From Cyclobacteriaceae bacterium (GTDB lineage Bacteria > Bacteroidota > Bacteroidia > Cytophagales > Cyclobacteriaceae), in assembly GCA_028279155.1 (NCBI GenBank), contig JANQST010000526.1, forward strand, positions 1 to 5,635: DNA of 5,635 nucleotides. Reading direction: 5' to 3'. The position numbers and the translations under genes are program-made. The number at the start of each line of letters is the position of its first letter. The first letter of the stretch is position 1. The notes under the pieces were generated by a model. It searched no databases, had not been told where the DNA came from, and saw nothing but the letters and a program-made list of their open reading frames with translations. Shown here in pieces: positions 1-5,635 of the stretch.

Positions 1-298
1 GGTTAACCATAGATGTCCAGTCCTCTTTTTTCTCACTCAACAAGACTTTGCCCTGATCGGTTATTCCATAGTACTTTCTTCTTCGGCCATTTTCCAGAAC
101 AATCCATCGGGAACTTAAGTAGCCATCCTTCTGCAAGCGATGAAGTACGGGATACAGCATCGCCTCCGACCATTCAAGATTTCCATTGGTCATGTCATGC
201 ACTTTTCGAATAAGTTCATAGCCGTAATGCTCTCTCTCCAGAAGAATGGAAAGGACGATTGGAATGGTTGAAGCTCCAACTAAGTCTTTTTTAGACAT
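1..298 (-). CDS. PadR-family transcriptional regulator, 3' end cut by window edge
   Basis: A minus-strand frame opens with ATG at 298 and runs without a stop for 99 codons to the left edge. The protein begins MSKKDLVGASTIPIVLSILL and carries the PadR winged-helix signature: YGYELI at residues 25-30, then LYPVLHRLQKDGYLSS at 48-63 (recognition helix and turn into the wing), then GRRRKYYGIT at 71-80 and DQG at 81-83. PadR proteins of this short class are usually about 105-115 residues, so probably only 10-20 residues are missing. They are dimeric DNA-binding repressors, commonly autoregulated. In Bacteroidota they often precede ABC or FtsX-like permease genes, which would lie left of the window; that is inference. 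The ligand and targets cannot be read from the sequence. The ATG is the natural start because the family's first helix follows directly. The family assignment is secure. Confidence 0.93.
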   Translation of the reverse strand, partial: MSKKDLVGASTIPIVLSILLEREHYGYELIRKVHDMTNGNLEWSEAMLYPVLHRLQKDGYLSSRWIVLENGRRRKYYGITDQGKVLLSEKKEDWTSMVN

Positions 299-308
299 AC
301 ATAAAACT

Positions 309-342
309 ATTAGGTATATATACCCAGAACGATTAGGTATAG
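309..342. promoter_or_regulatory. Probable PadR operator: palindrome plus a direct half-site
   Basis: Eleven bases upstream of the padR start codon, 313-324 reads GGTATATATACC, a perfect 12-base palindrome. It extends to 311-326 with one mismatched pair. The block ATTAGGTATA occurs at 309-318 and again at 332-341, a 23-base shift or about two helical turns on the same face. A palindrome plus a repeated half-site next to a PadR gene fits autoregulation by a PadR dimer. On the minus strand the sequence TAGTTTTA, close to the Bacteroidota -7 box TAnnTTTG, lies just left of the palindrome (three bases before the ATG), so a bound repressor could block that promoter. I found no good TTG at the expected distance. 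The binding role is inferred; the repeats are seen directly. Confidence 0.55.
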
Positions 343-470
343 AAAAGGTTTTATTCTCATTCGTTAAAAGGGTGTTGATTGAGTGACAACCTAGGATTTC
401 AGCTAAAATTGTTTACAATCAATTCACTTTCAGTCTACACCATTTAGAAATCGAGGCTTAATATTGAGTA

Positions 471-1673
471 GTGGCAAGACATAAGTTAATACTACTAGTT
501 ACCATTTTACTTGGGTATTGCTTTCGTAGCGAAGGTCAGGAGTCAGCGACTATCTACTATGATAAATCCTGGAAAGTGGTTTCTGAGGATAGTTTTACCT
601 ATTACAGAAAAGCGAGTTTGAATTATCCTGAACTGACCCTGGAAGGTGTGGTGAAGGATTATCATTCGAATGGGAAATTAGTCATGGTTGGCAACTACAA
701 GGATGGAAAAAAGCATGGAAAATTTGATTTCTTCAACCTGGAAGGAACACTGCTTGCCTCCATTGAATTTAGAAATGATCAACCGGATGGGCTTTGGAAT
801 TCTTTCGATTCGAAACGAAATATCCTATTATCTGCAAGGATTGAAGAGGACAGGATTCAATTGTTGAAACTTCCTAAAATCGGGAATATTGGGCTAGACG
901 ATGGTAAAACCAGGATGATCGAATATGATGTCAAAACCCCCGAGTTTATTTACCGAACCAGGGATGCCAAAGTGTATGGTAAGCTTAAAGGAGGGCTGAT
1001 GGTTGGGAAATGGAAATACACTGGAAAATTTGGAATCACACTTTTTTCAGAAAAATTCAAAGATGGAAAATTCGAATCCGGGACAATACATGTCGGCCCA
1101 AGCAAAAAAGCTTATGAAGGGGTTCGGCTTGATAAATTTATTTATCATGATGAAGTATTGCTTAAACTGAAGAATACTTCAAGAATTCGAAGTGGAGACA
1201 AGGATTCGGACCTTTTGTCATTTCCAATCATCTATTTCGACAATCCAGAAGTCGCCAGTGATTGGAAAAAGCAACGGGTAGAACGGTTAAGACAACCCCT
1301 TCATAGTCTCCAATTCGATACAACAAGTTTCGTTAGCACTGTCGATTGTGGGCCAGTGTATACAATCGTTGACACTCCTCCAACTTTTCCAGGAGGCATG
1401 CAAGGCTTCTACTCTTTTCTAGGTCAGAATCTGAAGTATCCAAGACAGGCACAGCGAATGGGGGTCGAAGGTCGAGTCTTTGTGAAATTCATTGTCCATC
1501 CTGATGGTAAGGTTTCTAATGTCGAAGTAGCTAAAGGTATTGGTGCCGGATGTGATGAAGAGGCAGCAAGATTGATTTGGCAATCATCTGGTAAATGGAT
1601 TCCTGGTAGCCAAAATGGTCAGAAGAAATGTGTTGCACTAATTCAGAACATCCTGTTCAAATACAGCAATTGA
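471..1673 (+). CDS. Exported MORN/YwqK-like repeat protein with C-terminal TonB domain
   Basis: A 400-residue protein. The start is GTG at 471: an in-frame TGA lies at 465-467, and no in-frame ATG occurs before about residue 72, which would remove the signal sequence. Residues 1-23 form a Sec signal peptide (R3/H4/K5, hydrophobic 6-18, cleavage likely after GQ at 22-23). The Tyr before Cys17 argues against a lipobox. Residues about 58-126 hold three MORN/YwqK-like repeats (YHSNGKL, GNYKDGKKHGKFDFF, FRNDQPDGLWNSFD), and about 170-205 a further one (VGKWKY, EKFKDGKFESG). Residues about 303-397 are a TonB-C domain: PPTFPGGM, LKYPRQAQRMGVEGRVFVKF, HPDGKVSNVEV, GCDEEAARL, W376-P378-G379. Classical TonB has an uncleaved membrane anchor and a proline-rich linker; this protein has neither, so true energy transduction is doubtful. 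The MORN repeats may bind envelope partners. It lies 50 bases before the serine hydrolase gene on the same strand. The domains are clear; the role is unknown. Confidence 0.85.
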   Translation: MARHKLILLVTILLGYCFRSEGQESATIYYDKSWKVVSEDSFTYYRKASLNYPELTLEGVVKDYHSNGKLVMVGNYKDGKKHGKFDFFNLEGTLLASIEFRNDQPDGLWNSFDSKRNILLSARIEEDRIQLLKLPKIGNIGLDDGKTRMIEYDVKTPEFIYRTRDAKVYGKLKGGLMVGKWKYTGKFGITLFSEKFKDGKFESGTIHVGPSKKAYEGVRLDKFIYHDEVLLKLKNTSRIRSGDKDSDLLSFPIIYFDNPEVASDWKKQRVERLRQPLHSLQFDTTSFVSTVDCGPVYTIVDTPPTFPGGMQGFYSFLGQNLKYPRQAQRMGVEGRVFVKFIVHPDGKVSNVEVAKGIGAGCDEEAARLIWQSSGKWIPGSQNGQKKCVALIQNILFKYSN

Positions 1674-1699
1674 ACGGTCGAGCTCAATGATTATCTTTA
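1670..1699 (+). promoter_or_regulatory. Candidate Bacteroidota-type promoter for the serine hydrolase gene
   Basis: TTG at 1670-1672 is followed after 19 bases by TATCTTTA at 1692-1699. This is close to the Bacteroidota housekeeping promoter pattern (TTG at -33, about 19-21 bases, TAnnTTTG at -7), differing only in the final base. Transcription would begin near 1705, about 19 bases before the ATG at 1724. The TTG overlaps the TGA stop of the upstream gene. Short AT-rich motifs match by chance fairly often, so this remains a candidate. The hydrolase could also be co-transcribed with the upstream gene. Confidence 0.35.
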
Positions 1700-1723
1700 A
1701 GTAACATCTTGAAGATCCTAACC

Positions 1724-2854
1724 ATGAAAAATAGTCTACTTGTACTTTTCTTAATCCTATCAATTGGTTGTGAAGTTTCAACCAATCAAAACGATGTTGG
1801 AAATAATGCGGCATCAATTATTGCTGAATTTAAGAAGCAACTCCAAAAAGACATAGCGGATGATAATATCAATGGAAGCATCTCTTACGCCATTGTAAAA
1901 GGAAACAAAATCCTTGGGGCAAATGCGGTTGGAGTTGCCAGCATAGAGACCAACATTCCTGCTGATACCTCAACCATTTATAGGACTGGTTCTATTTCAA
2001 AATCATTTACAGCTTTCCTTATGATGCAGGTAATTCAAGATGGAACCATCAAACTAGAAGATCCGGTGGAGAACTACTTTCCTGAAATTCGGAACCTGAA
2101 CGGCTATTCTGACTCAAGAAAAATTACCTTCCAACAATTAGCTAGTCATACATCGGGTCTAATTCGGGAACCTGATATGGAGAATGCTGCGGCCGGTCCC
2201 ATTGAAGAATGGGAAAGCAAAATCCTCGCTTCAATACCTAACACCTCATTTCAGACAGAACCCGGTGAACGCTACAGTTATTCCAACATTGGGTTTGGGA
2301 TCCTTGGGTTGGCAGTTTCGCGTGCTGCAGGTGAGTCATTTTTAAATATGGTCGAAGAACGAATATTCCAACCACTCAACATGAACAACAGCTTTTTTGT
2401 AGTTCCCGAAGAAAGATTGAAGGACCTATCAAAGGGGCTTGGTGGAGGACCTATGGGTGATCTGGACACGGAGCGTCCGGCAAGGGAACATACTGGAAGA
2501 GGCTACAAGGTACCAAATGGGGGTATTTATTCTACGCCCCTGGACTTATCAAAATTCATGTTGGCCAATACGGGATACAAGGATCTATTGAGCAAAGACC
2601 ATTTGACCCTGATGCAAACGATTCAAACACCGGAAGGTCGTCAAACTTATGGCTTGGGGTTTTCCTTGTACCAGGATTTGGGAATTTCTACTGTCGGACA
2701 CGGAGGGTCAGTGGCTGGGTATACAGCACACTTCATCTTTGACAAAGAGAGTGAATATGGTGTAATCTTGATGAGAAACTTCAATTGGGGAAATACGAAC
2801 CTCAATTTGCGGTCCGTTTCACTGATACGAAAACTAAAAAAGCTGGAACAATAG
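1724..2854 (+). CDS. Serine hydrolase lipoprotein, class C beta-lactamase / peptidase S12 family
   Basis: From the ATG at 1724 the protein has 376 residues. A TTG five codons upstream (1709) is also in frame, but the ATG places MKNSLLVLFLILSIGC as a compact lipoprotein signal with Cys16 as the lipidated residue. The residues after Cys (EVSTNQND) are not a strong surface-export signal, so a periplasm-facing location is likelier. The active-site set of the family is complete: S90-I-S-K93 (nucleophile and general base, in TGSISKSFTAFL), the HTSGL motif at 142-146, Y186-S-N188 (the YxN motif), and H326-G-G328 replacing the KTG box. Length and motif spacing are normal for the PF00144 family, which includes penicillin-binding DD-peptidases, esterases and AmpC-like enzymes. 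HGG instead of KTG is common in the esterase or peptidase members, so beta-lactam resistance should not be assumed. Its 3' end converges with the S41 peptidase gene. Confidence 0.92.
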   Translation: MKNSLLVLFLILSIGCEVSTNQNDVGNNAASIIAEFKKQLQKDIADDNINGSISYAIVKGNKILGANAVGVASIETNIPADTSTIYRTGSISKSFTAFLMMQVIQDGTIKLEDPVENYFPEIRNLNGYSDSRKITFQQLASHTSGLIREPDMENAAAGPIEEWESKILASIPNTSFQTEPGERYSYSNIGFGILGLAVSRAAGESFLNMVEERIFQPLNMNNSFFVVPEERLKDLSKGLGGGPMGDLDTERPAREHTGRGYKVPNGGIYSTPLDLSKFMLANTGYKDLLSKDHLTLMQTIQTPEGRQTYGLGFSLYQDLGISTVGHGGSVAGYTAHFIFDKESEYGVILMRNFNWGNTNLNLRSVSLIRKLKKLEQ

Positions 2855-2881
2855 CACTAATTCAATAGTTCGATAGCTCTT
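2836..2881 (-). terminator. Imperfect hairpin with T-tract across the convergent gene ends
   Basis: Read on the minus strand, AAGAGCT (2881-2875) pairs with AGCTTTT (2844-2838) with one G-T wobble. Inside this, GAAC (2871-2868) pairs with GTTC (2849-2846) after an asymmetric internal loop, followed by a few weak pairs. The hairpin runs into TTTTTT-AG-TTTT, a good termination tract for the S41 gene, whose stop codon at 2859-2857 lies within the inner part of the hairpin. On the plus strand the same hairpin is followed only by a short CTTTCT, so it is weaker for the serine hydrolase transcript. The stem is interrupted and no folding energy was computed. Confidence 0.42.
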
Positions 2882-3861
2882 TCTAACATCAAATCCCTTC
2901 CTTGCTCATAGGATTCGTCTGTGTTGGACACAAAAACATCCGGCACAACCCCTTGATCCTCTATAATGCGAATATCAGGAGAGGCCGTCTGAACCGTGGA
3001 TATCCTATAGGCCCATCCATTGTCCAAAATAAATTCTTCCGGGCTTCCTGTGGCTCCTCCGGTTATATCACCGATAATCATGGTGTTAGGAATTTGTCTC
3101 ATCATCAAGACAAATGATTCTGTTGAGCTGTAACATCCACGATTGGTAAGCACTATGATTGGGTTGGTCCAACCCACAGGGTCCAACGACGGAAGAACTG
3201 CAGATTCCCAGTTGGTAAAGTCATTTCTTCCTGCACCATCTCTTCTACGCGTAAGTTTATACTCCTTTTCTTCATCCAGTAATTTCACCGCCAACACCCC
3301 ACCAATTGCTTCATTGCCACCACCATTTTCACGAACATCTAAAATTAATGCGGATTTAGAAGGTACAATTTCATTTTCAAGCAGCTCCTGAAATATTGGA
3401 TCAAAAGCGATGTGATCTCCAGTAAAAGTCTTGATCCTCAAGTAACCGATGGTCGAATTTTCAATCGTCCCAAATTGCAAGACATCATCATCCATTTTGA
3501 TATCAGTCAAATAATTGATGGCACTATCAGGAAGATTGGCTGGAAATTGATCTCGTTTCGAATATTGGTGTAGTCCCGATGGGGTTTGAAGAGAAACATG
3601 CAAATCCCGCAGACTTAGTGATAGTTCTGCTAAAAGGGACTCAAATTCTGTACCTGAAATGCCAGCACGAATATCGACCAAAGAAGCGGTCCTGGCTGAA
3701 TCCCAATCAATTCCTTTGATTTCAAAATAAGGGTACAACCGATCAAAATCACTCCAAAATTCCTCAAACATTACTTCGAACTCTGAGGGTAGTTCAGAAT
3801 CATCATCACTACAACTGATAAATAAAAGAAGTGTTAATAAAAGGACCGAAAGACGTTTCAT
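2857..3861 (-). CDS. S41-family peptidase, predicted surface lipoprotein
   Basis: A 334-residue protein starting at ATG 3861. Residues 1-16 are a lipoprotein signal (MKRLSVLLLTLLLFIS) ending before Cys17. The mature end C-S-D-D-D matches the Bacteroidota lipoprotein export signal, predicting the outer face of the outer membrane. The S41 core runs from about 136 to 312: IGYLRIKTF at 138-146, ALILDVRENGGGNEAIGG at 171-188, TNRGCYSSTESF at 239-250 and the terminal VVPDV at 305-309. Aligned by the S-x-x-E pattern to C-terminal processing proteases, the nucleophile is Ser245. The position 25 residues on, a catalytic Lys in CtpB/Tsp-type enzymes, is Ala270. D87-L-H89 near the N-terminus fits the His of the tricorn/IRBP-like branch, so a Ser-His mechanism is inferred. 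No clear PDZ domain is seen. The substrate is unknown. Upstream, a terminator separates it from the receptor gene. Confidence 0.88.
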   Translation of the reverse strand: MKRLSVLLLTLLLFISCSDDDSELPSEFEVMFEEFWSDFDRLYPYFEIKGIDWDSARTASLVDIRAGISGTEFESLLAELSLSLRDLHVSLQTPSGLHQYSKRDQFPANLPDSAINYLTDIKMDDDVLQFGTIENSTIGYLRIKTFTGDHIAFDPIFQELLENEIVPSKSALILDVRENGGGNEAIGGVLAVKLLDEEKEYKLTRRRDGAGRNDFTNWESAVLPSLDPVGWTNPIIVLTNRGCYSSTESFVLMMRQIPNTMIIGDITGGATGSPEEFILDNGWAYRISTVQTASPDIRIIEDQGVVPDVFVSNTDESYEQGRDLMLERAIELLN

Positions 3862-3960
3862 GTGCTCTTAACCTTGTCGATTCATCTATAAGACAATGTT
3901 TGGATAACAAAACCTCAATTTGGTTACCATATAAAAACATTTTCTAACTGAACGGACAAA

Positions 3961-3995
3961 TACAACAAGGGACATAAAGCACTACTTCATGTCCC
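3961..3995 (-). terminator. Rho-independent-type terminator after the TonB-dependent receptor gene
   Basis: On the minus strand a hairpin begins 16 bases after the receptor stop codon. GGGACAT (3995-3989) pairs perfectly with ATGTCCC (3975-3969). After one A-C mismatch, three further pairs (AAG with CTT) close a five-base loop at 3980-3984. It is followed by TTGTTGTATTTG, a moderately T-rich tail. The reverse direction has no T-tract, so it serves the receptor transcript. It separates that transcript from the S41 gene, whose promoter must therefore lie in 3862-3968. I could not assign that promoter confidently. Confidence 0.7.
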
Positions 3996-4011
3996 ATGTC
4001 GCTAAATCACA

Positions 4012-5635
4012 TTAAAAACTTATCGTATAGGAGATTGTTGGAAACATCCCTAATTGATTTACCTCATAAATCTCTTGAGTTTGCTGTGCATAGTAAGTTT
4101 GAACCAAGGCAGAATTATTGGTTACATTTTGAATATCAAGCTTCAACTCGTGTGTAGCCTTTGGACGGTCCCTTCTTGTTCCAATTGAAAGGTTTGGAAT
4201 GAACAAATCCTCTGACCTGGCAGAGAATGGTCGATCTTCCCGGCGAACTTCTTCTCCTGCCGCAATAGACGCTGGCATATCCAATGGAGTATATCGTTTT
4301 CCCCCAAGCAATGAAATTTTGGTATTCACAAATAGAACCCTGTTTCGATCATTACGTCCAATTTTGAACTCCTTTCCTCCTATGAAGTTAAAAATATAGT
4401 CACTTGCATAGGCTGTCTCTCGCTCAATTCCATCTTTGGCGGTATAGAACGACCGAAAAATCGAAGCAGAAGCCAGATAGTAAAAACCCTTATGTAGGTA
4501 TTGCTCCAGCGTTAATTCAATGCCATAGTTTCTACCGGTTCCATCATTAACCAGCATCCGAGGTGAATATTGCTCCGTTTCATTCAATAATGAATATGTG
4601 CTATTTGGGTCATCTTCAACTGGAGAATCGTATAGGTACTGATAATAGATCTCAGATTTGAAATGGGTATTTGGTCCTAACCGTTGATCATACCCTAAAA
4701 CCAAATGCGCAGCTTTGGAAAGCTTTAGATCTTTATTTGGTTGTGAAATGGTTCCATCGCCATTATTAAACCTCCAAAGGTAAACCGCAGGGCTTTCCAT
4801 TTTACTGTGTAGCCCGCCTCCAAAGCTAAGTGCCTTTCCTTCCTTTACATCCCATCTTAAGGCCAGTCGTGGTTCAAATGAATAGGAATCATTGAGCGTT
4901 AATCCGTTGAAGTGCGCCCCACTTGTCATTGTCAAATCTTCTGTGATCCGGAATTTCCAGGTAGCAAATCCTTGCAAACGATTTGTAGCGCCTTCATCCC
5001 TCAACTCATTTTCCAGTCGATCCTCTTCATAGTTGTACCCGTTTTGAATCATGTTGTAACCAATTCGATTGTAAATGAATCCTAGTTCTACCTTGTTCCT
5101 TGAATTGAATTTATGACCATACGTTGATCCGGTTCGGACATAGGTCTTGGTGAAATCATCATTGAAAATGTTGTAGTACTCCTGGTTATCTTCTTCTGTT
5201 GGTAAATCGGCTGTCGATTTTAAGGAGGTTCTTGAAAGCGAAGCAAAAGAGCGTAAATAGGAATTGTCGTTGATCAAGAAGTTGTGAATGAAACCAGCTG
5301 TTCCCATTGAGGACTCAAACTCTGACCGCATTAAGTTTTCGTCTGTATCTCCATCTTGATCAATTGAAGAGATACTGCTGATTCCACCTAAACCAAACAT
5401 GCTCACAAAATGACGTTTACTCAATGGAAGGTAAATGTTGTACGTCAGGTCCTGGTATCTTGGCACACCACCAAAATCCACAACTCCGGCTTTATCCAAT
5501 AAGTCAAGTGATGAATATCGGTAGTTAGCAATGTAGGATCCATTGTTATTATTCAGTGGACCCTCTGCCGCCAGGTCAATTCCTAACGTGCTGAGTCCAA
5601 ACGTGTATTCTCGTTGATCTGCATTCCCGCGTCTC
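4012..5635 (-). CDS. TonB-dependent outer-membrane receptor, C-terminal 540 residues
   Basis: The frame is open from the right edge to the stop at 4014-4012, and no true start is inside the window: the TTG at 5499 lies in the middle of a conserved barrel motif. Fragment residues 11-70 (TFGLSTLGIDLAAEGP..., YIANYRYSSLDLLDKAG, GGVPRYQDLTYNIYLPL) are typical of Bacteroidota TonB-dependent receptors with a CarboxypepD_reg-like N-terminal domain. Further marks are EPRLALRW at about 254-261, GRNYGIELTLEQY at about 367-379 and DIQNVTNN at about 500-507. The chain ends FPTISYTISF, the last beta strand with the terminal Phe recognised by the BAM machinery. The regulatory domain, plug and TonB box lie to the right, outside the window. 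Such receptors import large or scarce ligands across the outer membrane using TonB-ExbBD energy. There is no SusD-like partner in view, so a glycan substrate cannot be proposed. The family is certain; the ligand is unknown. Confidence 0.92.
   Translation of the reverse strand, partial: RRGNADQREYTFGLSTLGIDLAAEGPLNNNNGSYIANYRYSSLDLLDKAGVVDFGGVPRYQDLTYNIYLPLSKRHFVSMFGLGGISSISSIDQDGDTDENLMRSEFESSMGTAGFIHNFLINDNSYLRSFASLSRTSLKSTADLPTEEDNQEYYNIFNDDFTKTYVRTGSTYGHKFNSRNKVELGFIYNRIGYNMIQNGYNYEEDRLENELRDEGATNRLQGFATWKFRITEDLTMTSGAHFNGLTLNDSYSFEPRLALRWDVKEGKALSFGGGLHSKMESPAVYLWRFNNGDGTISQPNKDLKLSKAAHLVLGYDQRLGPNTHFKSEIYYQYLYDSPVEDDPNSTYSLLNETEQYSPRMLVNDGTGRNYGIELTLEQYLHKGFYYLASASIFRSFYTAKDGIERETAYASDYIFNFIGGKEFKIGRNDRNRVLFVNTKISLLGGKRYTPLDMPASIAAGEEVRREDRPFSARSEDLFIPNLSIGTRRDRPKATHELKLDIQNVTNNSALVQTYYAQQTQEIYEVNQLGMFPTISYTISF

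Noticed and set aside
13..213. Plus-strand open frame opposite padR
   Set aside because: It is antisense to a gene with a clear PadR signature, and its own translation resembles no family.
379..411. Possible promoter for the MORN-TonB gene: TTG at 379-381 and TAAAATTG at 404-411
   Set aside because: The spacer is 22 bases and the -7 box has a mismatch in its core; too weak to list as a feature in AT-rich DNA.
374..419. Small inverted repeats in the divergent region: GTTG/CAAC at 374-390 and ATTGT-TT-ACAAT at 408-419
   Set aside because: Arms of four and five bases are expected by chance at this base composition; neither is repeated elsewhere in the window.
1709..1711. TTG as the start of the serine hydrolase
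   Set aside because: The ATG five codons later gives a standard lipoprotein signal peptide and suits the candidate promoter better.
2278..2469. Minus-strand open frame inside the serine hydrolase gene
   Set aside because: It overlaps the conserved YSN region of the hydrolase and is best read as an antisense shadow.
1724..2854. Antibiotic-resistance reading of the serine hydrolase with the nearby regulator
   Set aside because: The regulator is PadR rather than BlaI/MecI or AmpR, no BlaR1-type sensor is present, and HGG replaces KTG, so a general hydrolase or esterase role is at least as likely.
2902..3391. Two plus-strand open frames (2902-3117 and 3143-3391) opposite the S41 gene
   Set aside because: Both lie wholly within the S41 coding region, and their translations show no recognisable domain.
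4199..4399. Plus-strand open frame opposite the receptor gene
   Set aside because: It is antisense to a conserved beta-barrel and has no independent support.
5497..5499. TTG as the start of the receptor gene
   Set aside because: The frame stays open to the window edge, and the residues upstream (GSYIANYRYSSLDL) are conserved receptor barrel sequence, so this is an internal Leu codon.

Overview
The window looks like chromosomal DNA of a marine-type Bacteroidota, probably of the order Cytophagales. The reasons are: a long TonB-dependent receptor barrel of the CarboxypepD_reg/TBDR type typical of that phylum, a lipoprotein whose mature end starts Cys-Ser-Asp-Asp-Asp (the Bacteroidota surface-export signal), a TonB-C domain fused to MORN-like repeats, a PadR regulator, weak or absent Shine-Dalgarno sequences, and at least one TTG/TAnnTTTG-type promoter. 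The genus assignment is an inference and was not tested by any search.

Layout. Positions 1-298 (minus) hold most of a PadR-family regulator, cut by the window edge near its C-terminus. Positions 299-470 are a divergent intergenic region with a palindrome and a repeated half-site in front of padR, probably its operator. Positions 471-1673 (plus) encode an exported protein with MORN/YwqK-like repeats and a C-terminal TonB domain. Fifty bases on, 1724-2854 (plus) encodes a lipoprotein serine hydrolase of the class C beta-lactamase/peptidase S12 family, with a plausible promoter of its own overlapping the preceding stop codon. It converges with an S41-family peptidase lipoprotein (2857-3861, minus), leaving two bases between the stop codons; a shared hairpin with a T-tract spans the junction. 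After a 150-base gap with a clear hairpin terminator comes the C-terminal 540 residues of a TonB-dependent receptor (4012 to the right edge, minus).

How the genes may relate. Four of the five genes encode exported envelope proteins: one with a TonB-C domain, two lipoprotein hydrolases, and an outer-membrane receptor. The S41 gene and the receptor face the same way but are separated by a terminator, so they are probably separate transcripts. Nothing in the window ties all five genes into one pathway. I see no mobile element, CRISPR array, RNA gene or defence system, and no convincing evidence of a new multi-gene system. The points most worth a second look are the PadR operator, the unanchored MORN-TonB fusion, the Ser-His type S41 lipoprotein, and the terminator buried in two coding ends.
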